Assembly: GCA_044348005.1 (NCBI GenBank)
Contig: JBIKTR010000002.1
Span: 1 to 64,000, forward strand
Source of the DNA: JAJTHC01 sp044348005
GTDB lineage: Bacteria > Cyanobacteriota > Vampirovibrionia > Vampirovibrionales > JAJTHC01
Direction: 5' to 3'
Length of the DNA: 64,000 nucleotides
In this document: positions 17,047-26,143 of the stretch, in pieces
Layout of the letters: every line of letters starts with the position of its first letter
How positions within the stretch are numbered: position 1 is the first letter of the stretch
Translations under genes and position numbers: made by a program
Notes under the pieces: model-generated
Told to the model about the DNA's origin: nothing
The model's database searches: none
What the model saw: only the letters and a program-made list of their open reading frames with translations

Positions 17047-17192
17047 GACGGTGAAACCAAATTGCTGTGTTAAAATATGATTAAGACGCAATATGCGTCC
17101 TTGCATTTATTTATGCTTTGATTAACATGGTAGTAAGGCATGGTGCCAAACTGTTTACAATTAAATACTCGAACAATGAGGAGTCCTAAAAC

Positions 17193-18545
17193 ATGATAAA
17201 AGTCGGATCCGCCCTATTAGAATATGCTGAACAACTTGAACGTGAACGAGGCATACCCAAAGCCTTTATTATTGATTCACTCAAAGAAGCCATGCTTGCG
17301 GCGTATCGTCGTTATGCCAAACTGCCTAGCACCGAAGGTTTATTGTGCCGACTTGTTGAAAAATCGGGTGAAATTGGTATTTTTCAAGAAAAATTCGTGG
17401 TGGAAAAAGTCGTTCATGTGGAAGCCCCTGAAGCCTTTGAAGGTGATTTAGAAGCGGCCTTAGACGCTGTAGAAGCACTTGTTGAAGAAGCGCCACCTAC
17501 TGAAGCCACTGAAGACGATGCCTCTGAGTTGACGGAAGAAGAACGTGCTGCCCTTTCCTTAGAAGCCCGCAAAGCCAATCCCTTTCACCAGATTTCTTTG
17601 CAAGACGCTCGCCACATCAAGGCCGATGTTCAGATCGATGATGTGCTTGAAATTGATGTAACGCCTTCTGAATTTGGGCGTATTGCGGCACAAAGCGCTA
17701 AGCAAGTCATCACCCAGCGGATTCGTGAAGCAGAAAAATTATTGATTCAAGAAGAGTTTGATGAAAAGAAATACACCGTTGTGCCTGCGGTCGTTCAGCG
17801 TGTGGAAGGCCGTAACGTTTGGGTGAATATCGGGCGTAATGACGCTCTGCTCCCTACGCGTGAACAACTACCTGGGGAGTATTACCGCGTAGGTAATCGC
17901 ATTCGGGTGTATGTTTTAGAGTTAAAAGACTCAAATCGCATGCCCACCATTGTGGTGTCTCAAGCTCACCCCGCCATGGTGCGTGAAGTGTTTGAGCTTG
18001 AAGTGCCTGAAATTGAAGATGGTTTGGTGGAAATTAAATCCATTGCTCGAGAAGCAGGGCATCGCACAAAAGTAGCTGTTTTTGGAACGGATGGCGATGT
18101 AGATCCGCAAGGGGCCTGTATCGGCACACGTGGTAGTCGTATTCAAGCCATTGTCAGTGAGCTTCGTAACGAAAAGATTGACATCATTCGTTGGTCTGAC
18201 AATCCTGGAGAGTTTATCGCCAATGCTTTGGCGCCTGCCCATATTTTAGAAGTGCGTGTGGATTCAGACCCTGAGCTTAAACGGGCCTTGATTATTGTAC
18301 CTGATGAGCAACTTTCTTTAGCGATCGGGCGTGAAGGGCAAAACGTTCGTTTGGCGGCTAAGCTCACTGGTTTTAAGCTAGATATTAAAAGCCTTTCTCA
18401 ATTCCAACGTTTGAGAGAAGAGTTCTTTAATCGTCGTGCCAAATCTGAAAACGACGCCCTTGAAGAAGGAGGCGAAGAAGCTGAAGCCCTTCAAGAGCAA
18501 TTATTAGAAGGTGTGGAAAAATCCATTCCTACTGAAGTTGAATAA
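17193..18545 (+). CDS. nusA: transcription termination/antitermination factor NusA with acidic N-terminal insert
   Basis: Binds RNA polymerase and nascent RNA and controls pausing, termination and antitermination. Domain order: N-terminal polymerase-binding domain, S1 domain (GRNVWVNIGRNDALLPTREQ, about residues 205-225), then KH1 and KH2 (VDPQGACIGTRGSRIQAIV and LSLAIGREGQNVRLAAKLTG). Compared with Bacillus NusA, residues about 80-125 form an additional Glu/Ala/Asp-rich segment inside the N-terminal domain. Like Bacillus NusA, it lacks the proteobacterial C-terminal acidic repeats but ends with a short Glu-rich tail. An AGGAG lies upstream of the ATG. Confidence 0.95.
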   Translation: MIKVGSALLEYAEQLERERGIPKAFIIDSLKEAMLAAYRRYAKLPSTEGLLCRLVEKSGEIGIFQEKFVVEKVVHVEAPEAFEGDLEAALDAVEALVEEAPPTEATEDDASELTEEERAALSLEARKANPFHQISLQDARHIKADVQIDDVLEIDVTPSEFGRIAAQSAKQVITQRIREAEKLLIQEEFDEKKYTVVPAVVQRVEGRNVWVNIGRNDALLPTREQLPGEYYRVGNRIRVYVLELKDSNRMPTIVVSQAHPAMVREVFELEVPEIEDGLVEIKSIAREAGHRTKVAVFGTDGDVDPQGACIGTRGSRIQAIVSELRNEKIDIIRWSDNPGEFIANALAPAHILEVRVDSDPELKRALIIVPDEQLSLAIGREGQNVRLAAKLTGFKLDIKSLSQFQRLREEFFNRRAKSENDALEEGGEEAEALQEQLLEGVEKSIPTEVE

Positions 18546-18635
18546 AGTATTGGGGGGAAAGTTGTCTCCCCCTCATCTTTTTTCTGTTTGATCCATTTGT
18601 TCCTTAACAGTTTAATTAAAAAAGAAGGAAAGGCC

Positions 18636-18962
18636 ATGCCTGAGGAGCGTAAATTTAAACGTCGTTGCGTCATCTGTCGTCGCGACTATTGGAAAAAGGA
18701 TCTTTTTCGCTTGCGTCAGTCAAATTTAGGCTTGTGCCTTCAGTGGAAAGACGCTATTTTTGCCCTCTCTTCTGCCCTTCCTTCTTCTTTGCCCCCTGTC
18801 CCTCAGGGACGTTCAGCTTATCTGTGTACTTCCCCAGAATGCGTGTCGAAAGTCCCCCTGCAAAAGGGTCGCTACATGGCTCAAGCTCTGCGAAGCTCTA
18901 TTTCAGTGCAAGCGCTTGAATCCTTGGCGAATACCTTGCAACATCCCCCTACATCAACATAA
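18636..18962 (+). CDS. ylxR: YlxR/RnpM family RNA-binding protein (DUF448)
   Basis: Small basic protein of 108 residues located between nusA and infB, the standard YlxR position. The family signature RRCVICRRDYWKKDLFRLRQ (cysteine pair, then K/R-E/D-L-x-R) is at residues 9-28. Family members bind RNA, and the Bacillus homologue modulates RNase P. The ATG at 18636 follows AAGAAGGAAAGG; the upstream in-frame codon at 18588 has no ribosome binding site. Confidence 0.88.
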   Translation: MPEERKFKRRCVICRRDYWKKDLFRLRQSNLGLCLQWKDAIFALSSALPSSLPPVPQGRSAYLCTSPECVSKVPLQKGRYMAQALRSSISVQALESLANTLQHPPTST

Positions 18963-18980
18963 CACGAGGTGCTTCCGCAC

Positions 18981-21860
18981 ATGACTGCAAAAGTAAGAGT
19001 TTATGAACTCGCTAAAGAACTCAATATCCAAAATAAAGACTTGGTAGAATATCTTCAAAAAACCTTGCAACTAGGTGAAGTCAAAAGCCATTCCAGCTCC
19101 ATTTCTGCGGAAGAAGCGCTCAAAGTGCGTCGTCATTATGACAAAAAAGGGCCGGCTCAAGAAACGCGTCAACAAAAGCCCTTGCCTTCTGTTGAGCAAG
19201 CCGATGCGCTTAGTCGACAAAAGAATGAACGCTCCGTTAAAATTTTCAATCCCAATGCTCCCAAAAAGGAAGCATCGTTGCCCACTTCAACGCCTTCGCC
19301 TGCCAAAAAGGCGTTGCCACAAGCGCCTGCTAAAGACGCCCCTGTTCTCGTTCCTGTAGATTATACCGCTAAAATCCGTAATTTAGACGATCCCTCTCCA
19401 CGTCCTGCTTCTTCAGCCAATAAGCCACAAACGCCTCGTCGTTCAACGGTTTCAACATACTCGCCTCCACAACGCCCTGCCCAAGGGGCCAGGCCGTCTT
19501 CCACGGCTCGGTCACCCGAACAGCGAAGCAGTACAACCGCAAGCAGTTACCGCCCCAATTATGCGGGAAGTTCCCAAGGCAATGGCCCAGCCAGAGAAGG
19601 TGCCCCCGCAAAACGACCCAGCTTACAGCCTAAAGCAGGCACTGTCAAGCCCATCGATCAGCGTACCTTGCGAAAAGACGGTGAGACCCCTCAACAAGGG
19701 CAGCGCCCCTTTCAAGGTGGGCCACATCAAGGGCAAGGCGCAAGGCCTCAAGGGCAACGCCCTTCTCCATCGGGAGGGCAATCCGCACAAGGTCGTCCTC
19801 ACTCCGCTCAGCGTCCTTCAACCCCTCCCCTTGGAGATTCATCCCTTGTGGTTTCGGCTGATTTCATTCCTGAAGTCACCAAGGAAAAAGAACGAGCCAA
19901 AAGCTTTTTGCCTCAAGCCAAAAATAAATCTTCTATTTCCAAGTACGTCAATAAAAGCGAACTTGAAAAGGAAAAAGAAAAACTCAGTGCTTTATTGCGT
20001 CCAGCTAAAAAATCAAGCAAAACGTCTAAAGCAGAACGTCGTGCTACAGCAGCGGCCATAGAAGCAGAAAATTCGATTCCTCCGACGCATTTGGTGTTTG
20101 ATCACCCCATTACCGTGCGAGAACTGGCGGATTTACTCAAGCAAAAAGACACGGAAGTGATTAAATACCTGTTTATGAAGGGTATTATGGTCACAATCAA
20201 TCATACCTTAGATTTTGATGCGATGATTGATATTGCCAAGTACTTTGAAGTGGAAGCTGAAGTGAAAAAAGGTCAAGATATGAGCGAAGTCGAAGTCGCT
20301 AATGTTTTAGATCGTAAATCTGATTCAGATGAAGATGAATCCTACGTGCCTCGCGCTCCGGTTATTTCCATTATGGGGCATGTCGATCACGGTAAAACGT
20401 CGTTGTTAGATGCCATTCGTGAAATTCGCACGAATATCGTCGACACCGAAGCAGGGGGTATTACTCAGAGAATCGGCGCGTATACGGTTGAAAAAAATGG
20501 GCAGAAAATCGTTTTCTTAGACACCCCCGGCCACGAAGCATTTACCGCAATGCGTATGCGCGGTGCGCAAGCCACCGATATTGCCATCTTAGTCGTGGCG
20601 GCGGATGATGGGGTGATGCCTCAAACCATTGAAGCGATTAACCATGCCAAAGCCGCAGGCATTCCGATTATTGTGGCGATTAATAAAATCGACAAAGCGG
20701 GTGCGGATCCTGATCGGGTCATGTCTGCCTTAATGGAACATGGTGTGATTTCTGAAAAGTATGGGGGAGATGTCGTCACCGTTGAAGTCAGTGCTTTACA
20801 GAAATTGGGTATTGATGATTTGCTTGAAAACATTCTATTGCTTTCAGAATTGTTGGAACTCAAGGCCAATCCGCATGTGCCTGCTGAAGGCATTATTATT
20901 GAAGCAAAATTAGACAAAGGCAAAGGCCCTGTAGCGAGTGTATTGGTTCAAAAAGGCACACTCAAAGTTGGGCAGAACATTTTGATGGGCGCCGTTGGGG
21001 GACGTGTACGTGCCTTGATTAACGATGCGGGTGAACGCATTCAAGAAGCGGGTCCTTCAACGCCTGTAGAAATTTTAGGCCTAGAAGAAGTGCCTGTTTC
21101 TGGTTCAACCATGCTGGTGATTGAAAATCATAGTGAGTTCAAGCAACGCTTGAGCTTGGCTCAAACCAAAGAACGGGAGCGTCGTTTGTCGGCACGAACT
21201 CGAAATGCAGGGGGTTTAACCACTTCTTTAGACGATGAAAATAAAAAAGAACTCCGCATTGTACTAAAAGCCGATACCCATGGCTCTTTGGAAGCGGCTC
21301 AAGGTTCCTTGGTGAAGTTGGACACCGCAGAAGTGCAAGTCAACATTATTCATACAGGAACAGGCGATATTACGGAAGCGGATGTGATGCTAGCCACCGC
21401 TTCTAAAGCCATTATTATTGCCTTTAATAGTCGAGAAGACGTCAATGCGTCTCGCATTGCGGAATCAGAAGGCGTGGTAATTCATCGCTTTGATGTCATT
21501 TATCATATGGTCGATCGCGTTGAAAAGCTGATGCTGGGTGAACTAGATGCCGATATTGTAGAAGTTGAATGTGGCCAAGCCGAAATTCGTCAACATTTTA
21601 CGATTGGTAAAACGATTGTAGTCGCGGGTTGTATGGTGACTCAAGGTAAAATCGTCCGTAGCGGACGCATTGAAGTCAAGCGCAACGGCAAAGTCATTCA
21701 CGAAGGCTTTATTGACTTACTAAAACGCTTTAAGGATGATGTGAAAGAGGTGGCACAAGGCTTTGAATGTGGGATTACCATTGCCAAATTTCATGATCAT
21801 CAGATGGGTGATGTGATCGTCTGCTTTCAGCAAGAAGAACGTAAACGTACCAGCCTGTAA
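18981..21860 (+). CDS. infB: translation initiation factor IF-2
   Basis: GTPase that brings fMet-tRNA to the 30S subunit and drives subunit joining. About 959 residues. An N-terminal IF2_N helix domain (RVYELAKELNIQNKDLVEYL) is followed by a long Pro/Gln/Ser/Lys-rich linker of some 300 residues, then a second IF2_N-like domain (HPITVRELADLLKQKDTEVI). The G domain has G1 GHVDHGKTS, G3 DTPGHEAF and G4 NKID. The C-terminal beta-barrel and fMet-tRNA domain end at SGRIEVKRNGKVIHEG. The ATG at 18981 is preferred over a GTG at 18969 that lies on the GAGG signal. Confidence 0.96.
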   Translation: MTAKVRVYELAKELNIQNKDLVEYLQKTLQLGEVKSHSSSISAEEALKVRRHYDKKGPAQETRQQKPLPSVEQADALSRQKNERSVKIFNPNAPKKEASLPTSTPSPAKKALPQAPAKDAPVLVPVDYTAKIRNLDDPSPRPASSANKPQTPRRSTVSTYSPPQRPAQGARPSSTARSPEQRSSTTASSYRPNYAGSSQGNGPAREGAPAKRPSLQPKAGTVKPIDQRTLRKDGETPQQGQRPFQGGPHQGQGARPQGQRPSPSGGQSAQGRPHSAQRPSTPPLGDSSLVVSADFIPEVTKEKERAKSFLPQAKNKSSISKYVNKSELEKEKEKLSALLRPAKKSSKTSKAERRATAAAIEAENSIPPTHLVFDHPITVRELADLLKQKDTEVIKYLFMKGIMVTINHTLDFDAMIDIAKYFEVEAEVKKGQDMSEVEVANVLDRKSDSDEDESYVPRAPVISIMGHVDHGKTSLLDAIREIRTNIVDTEAGGITQRIGAYTVEKNGQKIVFLDTPGHEAFTAMRMRGAQATDIAILVVAADDGVMPQTIEAINHAKAAGIPIIVAINKIDKAGADPDRVMSALMEHGVISEKYGGDVVTVEVSALQKLGIDDLLENILLLSELLELKANPHVPAEGIIIEAKLDKGKGPVASVLVQKGTLKVGQNILMGAVGGRVRALINDAGERIQEAGPSTPVEILGLEEVPVSGSTMLVIENHSEFKQRLSLAQTKERERRLSARTRNAGGLTTSLDDENKKELRIVLKADTHGSLEAAQGSLVKLDTAEVQVNIIHTGTGDITEADVMLATASKAIIIAFNSREDVNASRIAESEGVVIHRFDVIYHMVDRVEKLMLGELDADIVEVECGQAEIRQHFTIGKTIVVAGCMVTQGKIVRSGRIEVKRNGKVIHEGFIDLLKRFKDDVKEVAQGFECGITIAKFHDHQMGDVIVCFQQEERKRTSL

Positions 21861-21919
21861 TGTTGGGTTAGAAGGTTCTTCGCCCCTTATGTTGGCTTGA
21901 ACAAGCAAGGAGTTTTGTC

Positions 21920-22294
21920 ATGAATCAACGTCAAACGTTTTCACGAGTCGATCGCGTGCGTAAAGCCATTCAACGTGAAATGGGGGATATTTTACGCACG
22001 GAAATCAAGGACCCTCGCTTGGATGATTTAGTTATTTCAGTCACCGAAGTGGATTTGACCCCTGATTTAAGTGTCGCTAAAATCTATTTAAGCATTTTCT
22101 TAGACGATGAAGACGAGCGTAACGAAGTCATGACGATTTTGATTACCCATGAAGCCAAGGCTCGAAAAGCCTTGGGGCATCGGATTCGTTTGCGTCACAC
22201 GCCTGAAGTGCATTTTAAGTTTGACGATTCACTAGAGCGTGGCGTGCGGATGAGTCAATTGCTCGACAAGATCGCGCGTGGTGAAATTCAATAA
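21920..22294 (+). CDS. rbfA: 30S ribosome-binding factor A
   Basis: Cold-shock linked 30S maturation factor with a KH-like fold. The 124 residues show VRKAIQREMGDILRTEIKDP at the N-terminus and SVTEVDLTPDLSVAKIYLS in the core, both diagnostic. A good AAGGAG precedes the ATG. Last assembly gene of the rimP operon, 59 bases after infB. Confidence 0.95.
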   Translation: MNQRQTFSRVDRVRKAIQREMGDILRTEIKDPRLDDLVISVTEVDLTPDLSVAKIYLSIFLDDEDERNEVMTILITHEAKARKALGHRIRLRHTPEVHFKFDDSLERGVRMSQLLDKIARGEIQ

Positions 22295-22331
22295 CCCTTT
22301 TTTATTAGACATCTACAATAAGGATGAAACA

Positions 22332-23132
22332 ATGAGCCAAGGCAACCATTATACGTTGATTTCATGGAATGTGAATGGCATACGTGCGGCTCACAAAAAA
22401 GGCTTTTTAGATTGGCTAGAACAAACCGCGCCTGATGTCTTGTGCTTGCAAGAAACCAAGATTCAAGATCACCAACTCACCGAAGAAATGCGCCATCCCC
22501 CAGGAGGCTACCATGCGTATTATAGTCATGCGACTCGTCCAGGCTATAGCGGAACCGCCATTTACTCTCGCATAGAACCCTTAAACGTGGTGGAAGGCTT
22601 TGGGGTAGATCGCTTTGATTGTGAAGGTCGTACCCTAATGGCTGAATTCGAAGAGTTTATTTTGTACGGCATGTACTACCCCAATGGCACTTCAGGCGCC
22701 GAGCGTTTGCAGTATAAAATGGACTTTTATCATGCGTTTTTAAACGATCACATCAAGCCATTGCAGGCTCAGACCGACAAACCCATTGTATTGACAGGCG
22801 ATTTCAATACGGCTCACTTTGCGATAGATTTGGCCCGCCCTAAAGAAAATGAGAACGTTTCGGGGTTTTTACCACAAGAACGGGCGTGGATGGATGAGTT
22901 AGTAGACGCAGGCTTTGTGGATACCTTTCGTTTAAAACACCCTGAAGAAGCAGCGCGTTATAGTTGGTGGGCCATGCGCACCCGTGCCAGAGAACGCAAC
23001 GTGGGTTGGCGGATTGATTACTTTTTTACCTCTGAATCGCTAAAGCCCTATATTGTGGATGCAGACATTCATGACCAGACCGAAGGCTCTGATCATGCCC
23101 CTGTGTTTTTGGAACTTCAATTTCCTTCTTAA
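22332..23132 (+). CDS. xth: exodeoxyribonuclease III / AP endonuclease
   Basis: Base-excision-repair nuclease that cleaves at abasic sites. The 266-residue product has SWNVNGIRAAHKKGFLDWL, the metal-binding LCLQETKIQD (Glu), LTGDFNTAH (Asp/Asn pair), WRIDYFFTSESL and the C-terminal SDHAPV (Asp-His pair), all intact. AAGGA at 22319-22323 sets the ATG at 22332. It sits 37 bases after rbfA and may be co-transcribed. Confidence 0.94.
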   Translation: MSQGNHYTLISWNVNGIRAAHKKGFLDWLEQTAPDVLCLQETKIQDHQLTEEMRHPPGGYHAYYSHATRPGYSGTAIYSRIEPLNVVEGFGVDRFDCEGRTLMAEFEEFILYGMYYPNGTSGAERLQYKMDFYHAFLNDHIKPLQAQTDKPIVLTGDFNTAHFAIDLARPKENENVSGFLPQERAWMDELVDAGFVDTFRLKHPEEAARYSWWAMRTRARERNVGWRIDYFFTSESLKPYIVDADIHDQTEGSDHAPVFLELQFPS

Positions 23133-23166
23133 GAAGGGGGCGGCCTGTGTGTTCTTGAAAAAAGAC

Positions 23167-23195
23167 TTGGTGTCCCGTTACTTTTATGCTAGAAT
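23167..23195 (+). promoter_or_regulatory. promoter of the DUF561 gene
   Basis: TTGGTG (23167-23172), 17 bases, TAGAAT (23190-23195), 36 bases before the ATG at 23232. Confidence 0.45.
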
Positions 23196-23231
23196 AAGGC
23201 ATGTTTTAGTTTAAGTTAAGGGATCTTAATC

Positions 23232-23945
23232 ATGCGTTCATTTGTAAAAGCGATTGCAGGCATTGCGAATCAGGATGTAGAGAGCGTTGCTCGTTTGGCA
23301 CAAGTGGCAGAACAAGCAGGCGTGCAAGCGTTGGATGTTTCAGCCAATGTGGCGTGTGTTCAAGTGGCTCGTGCGGCGTTTAGTGGCCAATTGTTTGCGT
23401 CAGCAGTTTCTGCGCAAGCGTTACGTTTGGCTGTTGAAGCAGGGGCAGATGTCGCTGAACTGGGTAATTTTGATGACATGTACGCCCGCGGTGAATTCAT
23501 CAGCGCTGCGGAAGTGATGACCTTGGCGGAAGAAAGTCTGCTTGCTTTAGCAGGTAAAGCCCCCCTTTGTGTCACGATTCCTGGTCATTTAAATCGTCAA
23601 ACACAGCTAGAAATGCTCCATGCCTTGGCAGATATGGGCGTTGCCATGGTACAAACTGAAGGGGCCATTCGCTTATTGAATGATGAGAAAGTGCAATTAC
23701 TTTCGGTTGAAGAAAAAGCAGCTATGTCCCTTGAAAATGCCCGCTTTTTGGCAGAAGCAAACGTCTTGCCCGTGATGGTGGCCTCTGGAATATCGTCAAA
23801 CAATACGCTACAGGCCCTTCAAACAGGCGCGCTTGCTGTTGGGATTGGGTCTTCATTTAACAAGTTGGATTCAGAAGAAGCGATGTTGGTTGAACTGCAG
23901 GCGTGCCAAGTGGCTGTTCAAAACGTTTTACAAGCCATCGCTTAA
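23232..23945 (+). CDS. DUF561 / Ycf23 family protein
   Basis: The 237-residue protein is a TIM-barrel-like protein of the DUF561 family, known from cyanobacteria and as Ycf23 from plastids. Recognisable parts are KAIAGIANQDVESVARLAQV, the GVQALDVSANVACVQVAR strand, SAVSAQALRLAVEAGADVAELGNFD and the phosphate-loop-like VASGISSNNTLQALQTGALAVGIGSSF. Biochemical role is unknown. Its presence is one of the main clues for a cyanobacteria-related lineage. An independent promoter precedes it and a hairpin with a U-rich tract follows. Confidence 0.8.
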   Translation: MRSFVKAIAGIANQDVESVARLAQVAEQAGVQALDVSANVACVQVARAAFSGQLFASAVSAQALRLAVEAGADVAELGNFDDMYARGEFISAAEVMTLAEESLLALAGKAPLCVTIPGHLNRQTQLEMLHALADMGVAMVQTEGAIRLLNDEKVQLLSVEEKAAMSLENARFLAEANVLPVMVASGISSNNTLQALQTGALAVGIGSSFNKLDSEEAMLVELQACQVAVQNVLQAIA

Positions 23946-24043
23946 GGCTTAATGATTGACGGGGACAGAGTCCACCCTAATAAAGGCTTAAAGGCCGTTT
24001 AAACGGTAAGAAAATGACGGTGATTCGCTTATGGCAAGACGCT

Positions 24044-24106
24044 AAAAACTACGTCTCAAACGCTAGATTTCTAGCAACTTTTGAGTCTGTGTCGTTTTTA
24101 TTCTTT
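24044..24106 (+). terminator. long hairpin with U-rich tail before the aminotransferase gene
   Basis: Nested stems AAAAAC/GTTTTT, CTCAAA/TTTGAG and GCTAGA-TT-TCTAGC fold this stretch, followed by ATTCTTTT. It may terminate the DUF561 transcript or, as its 3' end is 27 bases from the next ATG, act as a leader attenuator. The 12-bp palindrome CCGTTTAAACGG at 23995-24006 lies upstream. Confidence 0.55.
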
Positions 24107-24132
24107 TATCACGAAGAACGGAGTCTTCTTTT

Positions 24133-25419
24133 ATGCCTCATTCTAATACTTACCCCATTGAAACACAGGACGTTACTTTAAATACGGAGACGACTAACAC
24201 GAACGCTTTTGAACCCATTCAGCCCAATAGTCGCTTGGCCAGTTTGCCCCTGTATGTTTTTGCAAGCCTTGAAGGCTTAAAGCAAAGCGTTCGCGAAAGT
24301 GGCCTAGCCCTAATTGACTTGGGCATGGGAAATCCTGATCAGCCTACGCACCCTGATATTTTAAATGCGTTGCATCATGCTATTTTAGACCCTGAAAACC
24401 ATGGCTACCCCAGCTTTAAAGGCAAAGCCACTTTAAGAGAAGCCATCGCACAATGGATGCATCGTCGCTATCATATTTCCTTAAATCCCGATTCTCAAAT
24501 CCTACCGCTCATTGGTTCAAAAGAAGGGATTGCCAATGTTATTTTGGCTTACTTAGAACCGGGTGATATTTGCTTGGTGCCTTCTTTATACTACCCCACC
24601 TATCAACGATCCACCGTCATTTCGGGGGGTACCCCTTATTTCATGCCACTCACAGAAGACACTCATTTTTTACCTGACTTAGACGCCATTCCCGCTGAAG
24701 TGTGTAAAAAAGCTAAACTACTGTTGTTGAACTATCCAAATAACCCCACAGGGGCGGAAGCGAGTGCTGAATTTTATGAAAAAGCCATCGCTTTTGCCAA
24801 GTTGCATCGCTTGGTGTTGGTGACGGATATGGCCTATGGTGAAATTGCCTTTGACGACTATCAGCCCCTTTCCATTATGGAGTTTGAAGGGGCGGAAGAT
24901 GTGGCCATTGAGTTTCATTCCTTTTCTAAAACCTTTCACATGGCCGGCTGGCGTTTGGGCTTTGCGGTGGGGGCTAAATCCGTTATACGTAACCTGTATT
25001 TAGGCAAAACCACCATTGACTACGGCGTGTGTAACGCCATTCAAGACGCCGGCACTTACGCGCTAAATCACGCGGAACGCTTAATTAAACCCATGTGTGC
25101 CATGTATCAAGAACGACGGGATTACCTGGTTCAAGGCTTTTCAGACTTGGGGTGGGAAGTACAGTCGCCAAAATCGAGTTTTTACTTGTGGATGAAAATC
25201 CCACCCGTGTTTCAGGATTCTTATGAGTGGATTGAATACTTGATGCGTCAAACAGGTGTGGTGGTTACTCCAGGGGGTGCGTTTGGATCTGACGGTGATA
25301 CCTATTTCAGGGTATCGCTTGTTTCCCCGATGGAAAAACTCAAGCGGGCACTTAAGGTGTTGCATCAAAAAGGCATTCGCTTTGACATGGAAGCCCCTGA
25401 TAAAAAACCAGTGGTTTAA
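24133..25419 (+). CDS. class I/II PLP-dependent aminotransferase (AlaC-like)
   Basis: Cytoplasmic transaminase of 428 residues. After a 35-residue N-terminal extension rich in Thr and Asn, it matches the AlaC/LL-diaminopimelate aminotransferase group: LPLYVFASLEGLKQ, LIDLGMGNPDQPTHPDI, GSKEGIANVILAYLEPGD, LLLNYPNNPTGA, and the PLP lysine in FHSFSKTFHMAGWRLGFAVG. C-terminal TPGGAFGSDGDTYFRVS binds the substrate carboxylate. Alanine, aspartate and diaminopimelate are all possible substrates; alignment by eye to E. coli AlaC is good. Confidence 0.85.
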   Translation: MPHSNTYPIETQDVTLNTETTNTNAFEPIQPNSRLASLPLYVFASLEGLKQSVRESGLALIDLGMGNPDQPTHPDILNALHHAILDPENHGYPSFKGKATLREAIAQWMHRRYHISLNPDSQILPLIGSKEGIANVILAYLEPGDICLVPSLYYPTYQRSTVISGGTPYFMPLTEDTHFLPDLDAIPAEVCKKAKLLLLNYPNNPTGAEASAEFYEKAIAFAKLHRLVLVTDMAYGEIAFDDYQPLSIMEFEGAEDVAIEFHSFSKTFHMAGWRLGFAVGAKSVIRNLYLGKTTIDYGVCNAIQDAGTYALNHAERLIKPMCAMYQERRDYLVQGFSDLGWEVQSPKSSFYLWMKIPPVFQDSYEWIEYLMRQTGVVVTPGGAFGSDGDTYFRVSLVSPMEKLKRALKVLHQKGIRFDMEAPDKKPVV

Positions 25420-25499
25420 ATTTTCCACTTGCGCTACAATAGGAACCATATACATACCTTTGGTGCTGAAACACTGACCTGTTGTGTAGGAATACTTAG

Positions 25500-26117
25500 A
25501 TGCTTGAACGCTTTTTAGAACAAACGCCCGTGCCCCTCCTGTGGGGAGCATCCCTTTTAGTAGGTTACCTCATGGGTGCCATTCCTATGGGATATTTGGT
25601 CGCTAAACTCTTTTATAAGAAAGACATTACCCAAGAAGGCAGTGGTAATACAGGTGGCACAAATGTAATGCGCTTATGTGGTAAAACAGCGGGGCTTGCC
25701 GTGTATGCCCTTGATTTTATTAAAGCGGCCTTGCCTGTTTTGTTATTCAAGTTTCTTTTCCCTCAAAACGCTTGGTTGCATTTGGCGGTAGGCGTCTTGG
25801 CCATTGTGGGTCATTCCAAATCAATTTTCTTAGGCTTTAAAGGCGGCAAAAGTGCCATGAGTTCGTTGGGCGTTATTTTTGCCCTTTCGCCCTTTTCGGC
25901 ATTGATTTTGGGTGTCCTTTCCGTTATTTTGATTTTAAGCACACGGCTGGTGTCTGTCGCTTCTTTAACGGGGGCCTTTTTAGCACCGATCTTAATGTAC
26001 CTATTGGGTTCACCCAAGCCTTATGTGGGTTTTGGTGTTGTCGCATGCGTCTTGGTTTTTCTTCGTCATCGAGACAACATCAAACGTTTACTGGCAGGCA
26101 CGGAAAATAAAATTTAA
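25500..26117 (+). CDS. plsY: glycerol-3-phosphate acyltransferase PlsY
   Basis: Inner-membrane enzyme that acylates glycerol-3-phosphate from acyl-phosphate in the first step of phospholipid synthesis. The 205 residues contain five to six membrane segments. Family motifs are GAIPMGYLVAKLF, the GSGNTGGTNVMRLCGK loop (usual SGNxGATNxxR) and GHSKSIFLGFKGGKSAMSSLG (usual GHxxPxFxxFKGGKGxAT). The GATN and KGGKGVAT positions are slightly altered (GGTN, KGGKSAMS). It is followed 26 bases later by gpsA, which supplies its substrate. Confidence 0.92.
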   Translation: MLERFLEQTPVPLLWGASLLVGYLMGAIPMGYLVAKLFYKKDITQEGSGNTGGTNVMRLCGKTAGLAVYALDFIKAALPVLLFKFLFPQNAWLHLAVGVLAIVGHSKSIFLGFKGGKSAMSSLGVIFALSPFSALILGVLSVILILSTRLVSVASLTGAFLAPILMYLLGSPKPYVGFGVVACVLVFLRHRDNIKRLLAGTENKI

Positions 26118-26143
26118 GATTTAAAGGATTTTAGACGACTTTT

